DNA of 64,000 nt from a bacterium. GTDB lineage: Bacteria; UBP15; UBA6099; JAJRTR01. Both the position numbers and the translations under genes were made by a program. Positions within the stretch are counted from its first letter, which is position 1. The number at the start of each line of letters is the position of its first letter. The stretch spans positions 1 to 64,000 of the forward strand of contig JAJRTR010000124.1 of NCBI GenBank assembly GCA_024278215.1, given 5' to 3'. This document shows positions 17,129 to 25,780 of the stretch, in pieces. Under the pieces are notes generated by a model. The model saw only the letters and a list, made by a program, of their open reading frames with translations, did no database searches and had not been told where the DNA came from.

Positions 17129-20100
17129 TTGACGCTCTCCCCTCGATGAAACTCAAAGTTTTTATACCCCTTTTGCGGGGTTTTGAATCACTGCCGTGGC
17201 ATAACAGGCAAACTACTTCAGTTTTTCTGTCGGGCACTACATAAAATATAAGATGATCGCACATTTTGTAAAGGTGATAGAGGCCGAGGCCGGCGCCGCC
17301 GCCGCTGTGATCGACATGTTTTTCCCTGCTGTAAATCCTTTTCTCCATGTAATCGAGTATCGTTTCCCTCGTGAGGCCGCCGAAAGGGTCCGTGACACAG
17401 ATGCCGAAGAAATCATCGTCAACCCCATATTCGACGACAGGCGCTTCTCCGTCATCCAGTACAACCCGCTGCGATCTTCGAGTGTCGGCATATTTCGGAT
17501 TGCCGTTTTTGTCACGCGGCGCATCGAACATTGCGTTCATCAGCAATTCATCGACGATGGACTTCAGCAGGTTCAGGTTATGATTGTCGAAACCGGACGC
17601 GGAAGCGAGGTCGAACAAGGGCTGCATATCGTCAATTCTTGAGAAAGTGTCGTGGGTCGACAGTTTGTTGAGCGTGGTGCCTTTTGCCATGCAGCTCGCG
17701 AGGCCGGGGTCCGTGCTGCCCGGCGCGACGATTTTTCTTATCAGACACTGCGAGATGTGCAGCGAATGTTCTCCGCCGAGCTTTACGAGTCGAAGCGGGA
17801 AACCCTGTTCGGAGATGATGGGAATCACATCTTCGAAATCTGAAGGACAAAGGAAAATCATTTCCGAGTCCGGGTTGTCGCACGCAAGTTTTGTAGCGAA
17901 CCCGAGGTCTTCCATAACGCCGCCCATGGAAACGATGCAAAGGTCACATCTTTCCGGCTGGTAGTTTTCCAGTCCATCGACCGAGTCCGGCACTTGCACG
18001 ACTTCGATCCCGTAGCCGCCAAGCTGCCAGGCGAGTTGCTTCCTGAGTTCCGGGTCGCCCGCCGCGATGATCGCATTTTCAAATGCGGCGCTCTCATTCC
18101 GGCGTGCCGCAGGGGTGTCGGTGCCGGTCCCGGAGAGGGCCGATATTTCGTTGACGCGCCCGACGACAAATGTGATGTCGTCGATCTGCGTCTCTGCGCC
18201 GTAGAAACGACCCGCGTCTCCGAGCAGGTTGTTTTTTATCGTTTCGGAGTTTCTCTTCGCGTTTTCTTCGAACACCCGCTTGAGCCTGTCCATGCCGTAT
18301 TCTTCGCCATCGGAGTTCACGCACTCGACCAAGCCGTCCGTGTACCAGAGGATAGCGTCACCCGGTTCGAGCTGCATGCGGCGCACTTTATATGAAACAG
18401 TTTTTTCGTCTCCAAGCCGCATACCACGCGCCTTGATGTATGTGGTTTTCAGTTGCTTCTTTTTGCCGAATCCGGATTCCCTGAAAATCAGCGGCAGATT
18501 ATGGCCCGCGTTCGCATAGTCCATCACGCCTGTTTCGTAATAATAGACGGAGGCGAAAAGTGTCATAACGAGCTTGCCTTCGGTGGATTCGAGTATGATC
18601 TTGTTGAGGCATCTGAGCATGAAATCGGGTGACAACGGGTCGAAGAAACCACCGCCTTCGAGCACCTGTCCGGCGCATTCTCTCTGTTTTTCCTCATCTT
18701 CGTAGGCCGAGCCGGTTCTGAATATTTCGAGAGTTTTGAAAAAGCTGTGTGTCGTCGCCGTTACGATGGCGGCCGGAACACCGTGGCCGGTGACATCCGC
18801 GATAATGATTGCGATGCGCCGGTTTTCCGGCTCGTGCACGAAGCCGTACCAGTCGCCGCCTGTTTCCGAGGCGGACTGGATGAAACCCGACAGGTCGAGG
18901 CCCGGTATTTCCGGCGGATGTTTCGGGAACAGAGTGCTCTGAATGAGTCGCGCGGTTTTGAGTTCCTCCTCCATACGTGTCTTCTCGACAGTCTGTTCGA
19001 GCAATTCGATGTTTCGGAGCGAAACGGCAACGGCAGAAGCGACGATGCCGTAAAGGTGCAGATCGGTATGGGTGAAAGGCCGGCGGTCGGGACGCCCCGC
19101 CAGTGTGATTACGCCTTTAATGTTGTCTTCGAATATCACGGGAAGCAATACGGCGGGAAGGTGTCTGTCCGTGAGCCTGTCGCCTGTGTCCTCGTCCAAC
19201 AGAACCTGGACGCCGGTTGTCGCGACTCTCGCTATCTCATGGGCAAGCGCTTCGGGCAGTTGGGCGGCCTCTGTCTTTTGCCCGTTCATTATCGAGTAAA
19301 TCTTTGGAGGCGGATCATTACGTTCAAGGATCGCGACGGAAATGACAGATGTTCCGGCGATGCTCTCGAGCGCAAGCAGCGCATTTTCCGCGAGTTGCCG
19401 CCTGTCGATAATTGTGCTGATGAGCTTTGCGGTTCGATTTATATTTTCGATAGCGTTTTCGCGTTCGGAGAGGGCGCCGCCCATGTGATTGAAAGCGTCC
19501 GCCAGCATGGCCATCTCGCCGCCGCCCCTGATGTCGACTTTATGCGCGAGGTTGCCTTTTCCGATTTCTCCGGCGCCGAAGACGAGTTTATAGAGCGGGC
19601 GTGTGACGGTCGAGGTAATGAAGAGGCCTGCCGCAACAGCAAAAATAATGCTCAATAGTATGGCGATACCAACCTGTATGCGCATCAGGTCGGCTGTGTA
19701 ATAAGCGTCCCTGCGGGGTTCCTGCACAACGACATGCCAGCCGCCTGCGGCGGAGTAGGCTGTGTAGAACGCGCCCAGCATTTCGGTGCCGTCAATATCT
19801 TTAAAGTCCGCCGCCATCTGGAATTTCCTGCCGAGCATTTTCTTCACGGCGGGAATGACTGTCATGTCTTCTCTGGAAAGTGCCCGTTGCCGGTCACTGT
19901 GCGCAACGAGCCTTCCGCTGCCGTCCACCAGATAGGCCGCGCCCGTGCCCGCCCTGCCTATTTTTTCGGACGCGAATACGTCTTCGAGTGTGTCGAGGGA
20001 TATCTCGACCCCGAGAGTTCTGCGCCCGTCCGGGAACGGACGCGCGATGGTCATGAGAAGTTTTTTACCCGATTTGTCGGAATATACATCCGAGCGAAAT

Positions 20101-20561
20101 ATCCTGCGCCTGTATTCCTCGCCGCTGTTTTTAATGAGGTTTATGTGTTCTTTAACTTCGGACGGGGCGGTGTCGGGGACCATGGAGACATGTAGAACGA
20201 AATCGCCGGGCGATATTTCGGCGGGATCGAACAGCAACGTCTCCGGGGTTTTGTCCCTGTCGAGCACCGTAATAATCCTGACGGAAGCAAACTGGTTGAC
20301 AAGCGGTGAAAGGAATTCTTCGAGTTCCAGAGGTTTCATTTTATCTATACCATGGGTCAGGAACAGGCTCTCGATGCGGTTTTCGGCATCATCGAAGAAA
20401 AAGTCCGTCCGAGCGGCGAGGTTCCTCGCGAGATCAAGTTGCCTTTCGCGAATGTTCTGTTCGAGTTCATATCGGGTCATGCGAATAAAAACGACATTGC
20501 TCAGAACAAGCGGAATGCCGATTATCGCCGCCATGATTGTCAGTTTGTAAACAAGTTTCAT
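17121..20561 (-). CDS. Membrane sensor fusing RsbU-like PP2C phosphatase and RsbW-like ATPase
   Basis: 1,146 residues. Order: TM (7-27), a periplasmic Cache-type sensor (about 30-290), TM (296-318), HAMP (319-375), GAF-like (385-520), coiled coil (520-540), and a SpoIIE/RsbU PP2C phosphatase (550-795) with metal-binding Asp in GGDWYGF, ADVTGHG and DDITF. A degenerate receiver-like segment follows (about 815-930, no clear phospho-Asp). The C-terminal GHKL ATPase (about 1000-1130) has N-box VDELLMNAMFDAP, G1 TDPFGGL and G2 HSGGGAGLGLYHLYKMC. Phosphatase and anti-sigma-like kinase are normally separate, antagonistic partners; one chain holding both, with a STAS gene overlapping its end, looks like a compact partner-switching module that senses an envelope signal. 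The sigma factor or other target is not in view. Confidence 0.9.
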   Translation of the reverse strand: MKLVYKLTIMAAIIGIPLVLSNVVFIRMTRYELEQNIRERQLDLARNLAARTDFFFDDAENRIESLFLTHGIDKMKPLELEEFLSPLVNQFASVRIITVLDRDKTPETLLFDPAEISPGDFVLHVSMVPDTAPSEVKEHINLIKNSGEEYRRRIFRSDVYSDKSGKKLLMTIARPFPDGRRTLGVEISLDTLEDVFASEKIGRAGTGAAYLVDGSGRLVAHSDRQRALSREDMTVIPAVKKMLGRKFQMAADFKDIDGTEMLGAFYTAYSAAGGWHVVVQEPRRDAYYTADLMRIQVGIAILLSIIFAVAAGLFITSTVTRPLYKLVFGAGEIGKGNLAHKVDIRGGGEMAMLADAFNHMGGALSERENAIENINRTAKLISTIIDRRQLAENALLALESIAGTSVISVAILERNDPPPKIYSIMNGQKTEAAQLPEALAHEIARVATTGVQVLLDEDTGDRLTDRHLPAVLLPVIFEDNIKGVITLAGRPDRRPFTHTDLHLYGIVASAVAVSLRNIELLEQTVEKTRMEEELKTARLIQSTLFPKHPPEIPGLDLSGFIQSASETGGDWYGFVHEPENRRIAIIIADVTGHGVPAAIVTATTHSFFKTLEIFRTGSAYEDEEKQRECAGQVLEGGGFFDPLSPDFMLRCLNKIILESTEGKLVMTLFASVYYYETGVMDYANAGHNLPLIFRESGFGKKKQLKTTYIKARGMRLGDEKTVSYKVRRMQLEPGDAILWYTDGLVECVNSDGEEYGMDRLKRVFEENAKRNSETIKNNLLGDAGRFYGAETQIDDITFVVGRVNEISALSGTGTDTPAARRNESAAFENAIIAAGDPELRKQLAWQLGGYGIEVVQVPDSVDGLENYQPERCDLCIVSMGGVMEDLGFATKLACDNPDSEMIFLCPSDFEDVIPIISEQGFPLRLVKLGGEHSLHISQCLIRKIVAPGSTDPGLASCMAKGTTLNKLSTHDTFSRIDDMQPLFDLASASGFDNHNLNLLKSIVDELLMNAMFDAPRDKNGNPKYADTRRSQRVVLDDGEAPVVEYGVDDDFFGICVTDPFGGLTRETILDYMEKRIYSREKHVDHSGGGAGLGLYHLYKMCDHLIFYVVPDRKTEVVCLLCHGSDSKPRKRGIKTLSFIEGRASSG

Positions 20562-20618
20562 TCAGTTTGCCATTTCCGGTATGCGCATAATGATATTACA
20601 CCACAAGGCGCGTACATC

Positions 20619-21626
20619 TCAATTCCATCCAATGGATTCAACATTTAAGAACAGTTCTTCGCCGGACTTTTCCACAGGCTCGACAGGAATATCTTTTTCG
20701 AGTTCTAGCGGTTTGTCGTCTTCTGTAAGAGAGATTTTGGCAGAGGCCACACTCACCGAGATCGCGCCCCTGTCGACAGCGATCCTTTCTTTTCCCGACT
20801 TGTCGATCGATATAGTTACATCAAAGTCCTTCTCGCTTTCCTCACTGAGCCTTACGCTTGCGAGCTCCTTCCAGGCCGAGCCGGATTCCTTGCTGCAAGC
20901 GGCGGAATCGCCTTTTGAACAACTGTGCTTCGCCCGGTCCAGAAGTCTCTCGATCCGCTGCTGATCCTGCTCGATAATGGAGGCGGTAAGAATATAGTCC
21001 TGAACAGCATCGATGTATAAAAGTTCCGGAGAATATTTCCGGCTTGTTTTATCGGCGGCGTTCGTACTTTCTTTATAGGAGTCCGAAAGCACATCGCGCT
21101 TCCTGCTGTATGTTATCACCTGTGACTGGCCGAATTCTATCAGGGCGTTGGGCGTTTTGAGACCCGCGAGCAGTTTGCCGATGCCGGAGCCTTTGACCCT
21201 TAGCGAGCCTCCCTCGAGTTCGACGACAGGACGATGGACCCTGCCGTCATTCACATCCTGCTGTATCTGGAGGAGAGCGTTTTCGCCCAGTTGAAATGAA
21301 ACATCGCCACCGAATTGTATCCTCGCGCCCGCATCTGCCGAGGTCTGGATTTTGTCGCCCGAAAAAAGTCTGGTGTCGATTACCGCTTTCTCTTTATCAA
21401 GGGCGCCGGGGCGGCTGATCGTCACCATTCCGTTTTTTTCGCTGATGTGCGCAAGGGGCGACGGAGATGCCTGTCGTGTGGTGCTGCTACTGCCGTACCG
21501 CAGGAGATTCGCGTTTTCGCGGGCAAGAAAAGCAAGTGCGGCAATAGAGCAGATAATAATAGCGGCGGCGGCAGCCGCAACATAGAGTCCGGACCTGTCT
21601 CCAGTGTTGTTATTTAAAATTTCCAT
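20619..21626 (-). CDS. FecR-domain membrane protein
   Basis: 335 residues. An N-terminal membrane anchor (YVAAAAAAIIICSIAALAFL, about 15-34) precedes a FecR-like domain (about 60-175): GMVTISRPG, DTRLFSGDKIQTSADAGARI, FQLGENALLQI, VELEGGSLRVKG. A low-complexity, charged C-terminal half includes SISVSVASAKISL. FecR domains occur in envelope signalling proteins and in outer-membrane-associated proteins of unknown role. Its ATG overlaps the last 13 bases of the SLH-porin gene, and the signalling fusion starts 57 bases after its stop, placing it between the surface proteins and the signalling module. Confidence 0.8.
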   Translation of the reverse strand: MEILNNNTGDRSGLYVAAAAAAIIICSIAALAFLARENANLLRYGSSSTTRQASPSPLAHISEKNGMVTISRPGALDKEKAVIDTRLFSGDKIQTSADAGARIQFGGDVSFQLGENALLQIQQDVNDGRVHRPVVELEGGSLRVKGSGIGKLLAGLKTPNALIEFGQSQVITYSRKRDVLSDSYKESTNAADKTSRKYSPELLYIDAVQDYILTASIIEQDQQRIERLLDRAKHSCSKGDSAACSKESGSAWKELASVRLSEESEKDFDVTISIDKSGKERIAVDRGAISVSVASAKISLTEDDKPLELEKDIPVEPVEKSGEELFLNVESIGWN

Positions 21627-23506
21627 ATTATATTTATGTCAAACGAACCGGCGCGATTGCGCGAATAATCGTAAGATAATGTTGTCGTCAGACTGTCGTT
21701 GATGCGGTTTGACAACCTGAAACGCGACGAGTTCGTCCTCGTTCCGCGGCTTTTTCTGCGTGAAAATGAATAGAGGAACTTGCCGGCGTTGCCGAACAAT
21801 CTCCTGCTGTAGTCGATCCTGCTGGTACTGGATGGTCCGCCGGCATCCGCCGCGCGTTTCCATGTCAGCGAAACGGATTGCGAGCCCCCCGGCGACCAAC
21901 GCGCCCTGTATGATTTCTCTGTTTCACCTGTCCCGCCGCCCTGTTCCTTTTCCTGTCCGTATGCCATAGTCCAGGCGCGGTTAAGCCTGAATTCGTTGCC
22001 GATGTAGTAGTTCGTTTTACGGCCCGAGAGCGGGTTATAAACATGGTCGCGGCTGATAGTGTGTACCCACCGCCTCCCGTTTTTCCAGGCGATCCTGCCA
22101 TATATGCTTTTTTCGTCGACACCGTTACTGCCCGAGCGGCCGCTGTACTTCGGCGGATTGTTGTGATCGAGTGTAAAGTCGCGATAATACCTGTATTCCA
22201 TATCAAGTGTCACATCATCGACACCGGCCCTTTGCGCCGCAATGTACAGTCCGCTGCCCGAGTCGATTATATCAGAGTATTCGCATGTCAGGCTGCCCCA
22301 TGTCATTTTCTTTACGATATCGGTGCCGACGGCTTCGATTGCGTCGCCCGCGTCATTTGTTTCATTTACATACACGATACCCCATTTGAACTTTGGGACG
22401 GCCCACTTCTCGATCCGCAACGTCCATAACTCGTCTCCTCCGCTATCTTCGCCCCATGCCGCCACAGCGCGTGACCGCTTTCCGAACGGTGCGGATAAAA
22501 ACGTTCCTTTTACTCCGGCTGAACCGACCGTGAGACCGTTGGCGAAGGTGATATTATCGACATCTCCGAGCAGCGCGTAAGCGTCTGTTTCGGGAGTTGA
22601 CATTGAAGAATGTAATTCGAGGAGTTTCTTTGTCAGCTCGAATGAGTAGCCGCCGCCAAAGTCCATATCCGCTCCCGACCTGTATGAGTTGTCGATGCTG
22701 CCGGAAAAGTAAGTTTTTAAAAACTTTCCTTTAGTTTCATAAGTCAGGCGGTTAGTAATATTCGATTTTTCGCTTTTTTTTACGCTCGCATAGACATTTG
22801 ACGAGCCCCAGGCGCTGAAGATATTGGCGGTGGATGGATAGGGCACATTTCGCCCTGACAAAACATACGGAGCAGCCTTTTCGAGCGCCGCGAGTTCCTT
22901 CGCAAACTCCACTTCGATATAAGAAATCTTCCGCAGGTCTTCTTTTGAAAAAATGTCGGGGTGTTGCCTTTTCGACGCGATAAGGCCCGAAGCCGCCTTC
23001 GCCATATCCGCTCTTGTGAAAAGTCTGCCGCCGCGAAAGTCGGATTCAGAATATCCCGCGACGAGACCACGCGCCGCGAAAGCTGCAAGGGTGGAGTATG
23101 CCCAGTGGCCTGCGGGCACTATCGCCGACTGCGCCGCGGGCGATACCGCCTGTGGGAAGTTGGTTCCTCCCAGGCGGCCGAGTTCAGGCTCATATTCATC
23201 TCGAAGCCGTCCCAGCAGTTGGATGTCCTCAAGAGAAAAGATGTTGCGGTTTGTTATGTAGTGGGCTATTACCGCGGCCACGGCATGTGCAAGGTCTTCT
23301 CTCGTGTATTCGTTGATGCCCCTGAAATCATCAGGCCGGTATCCGGGGGCAAGTCCCTTTTCAGCAAAGTGCTCCATCGCCTTCATCGACCAGTGATCTT
23401 CAGGCACGGTTATCTGCACCTGTGCGCCGAGTTGCACCGGCAACGCGCACAGCGCAATCATCAGCAACAACAGAACATTGCGATTGTTTGTGTGTTTATC
23501 TGACAT
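21614..23506 (-). CDS. SLH-domain outer-membrane porin-like protein
   Basis: 630 residues. A signal peptide (NVLLLLMIALCALPVQLGAQ) is followed by two SLH-like repeats (DHWSMKAMEHFAEKGLAPGY and GHWAYSTLAAFAARGLVAGY, about 35-190). A long region of alternating aromatic/polar beta strands then ends SFDINIIWKF; a terminal Phe is the classic outer-membrane barrel ending. SLH-porins tether the outer membrane to peptidoglycan-linked polymers in several deep-branching diderm groups. The gene overlaps the Ig protein upstream by 11 bases and the FecR gene downstream by 13, which argues for cotranscription and coupled translation. Confidence 0.85.
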   Translation of the reverse strand: MSDKHTNNRNVLLLLMIALCALPVQLGAQVQITVPEDHWSMKAMEHFAEKGLAPGYRPDDFRGINEYTREDLAHAVAAVIAHYITNRNIFSLEDIQLLGRLRDEYEPELGRLGGTNFPQAVSPAAQSAIVPAGHWAYSTLAAFAARGLVAGYSESDFRGGRLFTRADMAKAASGLIASKRQHPDIFSKEDLRKISYIEVEFAKELAALEKAAPYVLSGRNVPYPSTANIFSAWGSSNVYASVKKSEKSNITNRLTYETKGKFLKTYFSGSIDNSYRSGADMDFGGGYSFELTKKLLELHSSMSTPETDAYALLGDVDNITFANGLTVGSAGVKGTFLSAPFGKRSRAVAAWGEDSGGDELWTLRIEKWAVPKFKWGIVYVNETNDAGDAIEAVGTDIVKKMTWGSLTCEYSDIIDSGSGLYIAAQRAGVDDVTLDMEYRYYRDFTLDHNNPPKYSGRSGSNGVDEKSIYGRIAWKNGRRWVHTISRDHVYNPLSGRKTNYYIGNEFRLNRAWTMAYGQEKEQGGGTGETEKSYRARWSPGGSQSVSLTWKRAADAGGPSSTSRIDYSRRLFGNAGKFLYSFSRRKSRGTRTNSSRFRLSNRINDSLTTTLSYDYSRNRAGSFDINIIWKF

Positions 23507-25601
23507 TTTTCAGATTTATTACAACCGGGCCGCTTTCCATAACCTCGCCGTTATACTCCACCACAACTTTAAAGCTTATTGTAGCGTCCGGTAAAACGAA
23601 GGTGGAAATGTCGTCGAGATCGAATGAATATTTGTTTCCGGCATCGGCGACAACATCTATGAATCTGCTGCCGTTGATGTAGAGTATCACCGTCGCTCCT
23701 GCCGGTGCGGTGCCGCCTGCAACAATGGGAATGTCCTTGAAAGAAAACCCATCCTTCGGTTTTTCAATATGAACATATAATTCTATGTCGATAATATCTT
23801 CGAGCGGTGCCGCGTCCGGCTCGTCGCCGGGTTCGACAACAGGCTCGTCAGCAGGTGCGTCTCCGCCGGGCTGGTCGACAGGCGTATCGACGGGTTTGCC
23901 GCCCTGGTCATCACCGGCCTGGTCGGAATCACCCTGACCGTCATTGCCGGGATCGCCCGCCGGACTGTCGTCGGGGTTGTCAGTCAGGATGCCGTCCGGA
24001 TTATCGTCCACTGCCGGAGCCCTCACAGAGAATGTCCATTTATTCACGGCGGTGTTGCCCGCGGAGTCGGCGGCGTGCGCTTCGATACTGTGCGTCCCGG
24101 CGTCGAGCGGTTCGTCCGGTATACATGTCGCGGACGTATCCCCGGCGTCCAGGTCGCAACGCACGTTACCGTTGTCGATAACCAGAGTTATCGACCCGGT
24201 GTCAATGCCGCAGTCGCCGGAATCCGAATAGTCGAATATGAAATGATCGTCGTCGCCTGAAATCTCCTCACCCTGCGCCGGGAACTGCGGTATGACGACC
24301 GGCGCGTCGATGTCGACGATAACTGTCTGCTCGTCTGTCAGGATGCCCGTGGTGCCGTCCTCGTTTTCAATAGCCGCGGCGATGTCGTTGTAGCCGTTTG
24401 ACAATTGTATGGAATCGAAACTGAAAGTGCCGTCGGGCATAGACACGTCGCGTCTGGATTCCGCGCCGTTGACAAGCAGCAATATCGTTTCATCCGCCGG
24501 GGCGCGACCGTCTATCTGAAGTGAAGTCATGTTTGTGCAGCGGGGTAGTGGATCGATGGAAAAAGCCGACGTGTCGCGCAGTTCGGGCGACTCGATAACC
24601 GCAAGCAATTCGCCGGGCGTTGTTATGCTGAATGCGGCGTTCCTTTCGGATGTCGCAACATTTCCGGCGTTATCAGTACAGGTAACCGACGCCTCGAATC
24701 TGCCGCCGCGCGCGCCGAGTTCTTTCGCCCGTATCCTGACCACATTGCGCCCCTGCGCCGTCGGCCGTAGTTCCTTTGTCATAGTGCTGCTGAAGCCTTT
24801 TACAGCCACTTTGCAGAAATTGACATTAGCTTCCGGAACATCATCGACATTGAAAGCGATTTTTACAGTGCCGTTGTTGTCTATTTCGGCTGGAGAGGCG
24901 GAAATATTTGTGATAACAGGGGCGGTTCCGTCGATTGTGAAGGCGGTCGAGACGATATCCGATGCGTTCCCGTTTTTATCCGAAGCGGAAACGGAAACAA
25001 CATAACGGCCGTCGGGTGCAGCGGGAATCTTCCATAAATAGATGTTATTTTGTGAGGTTTTATACGGCCCGAAACCGCCGAATGGACTGCCGTTTCTCGA
25101 AACAGACAGTGAAACGGACTTCGGTTCGACACCACTGCCGCCGCCATCGGATATTTCCGCGGCTATTGCAATGTTCGAGCCGACAGCCGCGAGGAAGCCG
25201 CCGTTTCCAGGTGTCGGCGAAACAAATTTTATCAAGGGCGGTTTTGTGTCCGAAGCATCGGGATCAATAGTGAACGACCATTTTTTTATGGCCGAACTGC
25301 CGTTCATGTCGAAAACGACGACCTTCGCCGTATGCCTGCCCGGCGCGAGTGGTTCCGGCGGCCTGTAAGTTATCTTCCACTGGTCGATGGATGCGCCGGC
25401 GGTGACGTCTTTTCCGTCGACGAGTATCCGCACTCTCGATGTGTCGACCGGCGCGGACCTGGAATAGAAGTTAAGACCGATCAGGGGCTGCCTGTCCGCC
25501 GTGACACCGGCGAATGCGGACACGTGCCATGCCGCCGCCACGATGAAAACTATTATTGCGGACAGCAGCATGGTTTTATTATTGTTTTTAATATTCAGCA
25601 T
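23496..25601 (-). CDS. Secreted multi-Ig-domain protein with acidic linker
   Basis: About 701 residues: signal peptide (MLLSAIIVFIVAAAWHVSAFA), then several Ig/cadherin-like beta-sandwich domains (for example PLIKFVSPTPGNGGFLAAVG, GTAPVITNISASPAEIDNNG, KWTFSVRAP). A disordered acidic Asp/Gly/Pro linker of about 65 residues (around 535-600) separates them from a last Ig-like domain ending VVINLKNVR. The start is ATG 25601 with AAGG about 11 bases upstream, favoured over GTG 25613. The last 11 bases overlap the SLH-porin start. It is probably periplasmic or surface-exposed; ligand unknown. It shares architecture with the giant protein encoded 180 bases upstream. Confidence 0.75.
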   Translation of the reverse strand: MLNIKNNNKTMLLSAIIVFIVAAAWHVSAFAGVTADRQPLIGLNFYSRSAPVDTSRVRILVDGKDVTAGASIDQWKITYRPPEPLAPGRHTAKVVVFDMNGSSAIKKWSFTIDPDASDTKPPLIKFVSPTPGNGGFLAAVGSNIAIAAEISDGGGSGVEPKSVSLSVSRNGSPFGGFGPYKTSQNNIYLWKIPAAPDGRYVVSVSASDKNGNASDIVSTAFTIDGTAPVITNISASPAEIDNNGTVKIAFNVDDVPEANVNFCKVAVKGFSSTMTKELRPTAQGRNVVRIRAKELGARGGRFEASVTCTDNAGNVATSERNAAFSITTPGELLAVIESPELRDTSAFSIDPLPRCTNMTSLQIDGRAPADETILLLVNGAESRRDVSMPDGTFSFDSIQLSNGYNDIAAAIENEDGTTGILTDEQTVIVDIDAPVVIPQFPAQGEEISGDDDHFIFDYSDSGDCGIDTGSITLVIDNGNVRCDLDAGDTSATCIPDEPLDAGTHSIEAHAADSAGNTAVNKWTFSVRAPAVDDNPDGILTDNPDDSPAGDPGNDGQGDSDQAGDDQGGKPVDTPVDQPGGDAPADEPVVEPGDEPDAAPLEDIIDIELYVHIEKPKDGFSFKDIPIVAGGTAPAGATVILYINGSRFIDVVADAGNKYSFDLDDISTFVLPDATISFKVVVEYNGEVMESGPVVINLKNVR

Positions 25602-25721
25602 ATTATCCAACACCTTATCCCGACGGTAATCATATTATATCGTTCCTGCTTTCTTCCCCTGTGGGCACAACGGCACTCCTGTTTCCGTAATTACGCACAA
25701 CGGATGCGGGAGCGCACCGCA

Positions 25722-25752
25722 GGCCCGTTCCCACCAAAGGTGGGAACGGGCC
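25722..25752. repeat. Perfect 14-bp palindrome between the two Ig-protein genes
   Basis: Arms GGCCCGTTCCCACC and GGTGGGAACGGGCC with loop AAA form a very stable hairpin. It lies between the stop of the giant Ig gene (25781) and the start of the next Ig gene (25601). Neither strand has a T-tract after it, so it is a repeat or an RNA-stability hairpin rather than a standard terminator. A related GTTCCCAAGG sequence is at 47736-47745. Confidence 0.75.
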
Positions 25753-25780
25753 CGCGGCGAATATACCGATCGTAACAACA

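Noticed and set aside
25722..25752. Intrinsic terminator between the Ig genes
   Set aside because: The stem is strong but neither strand has a following T-tract; kept as a palindrome only.
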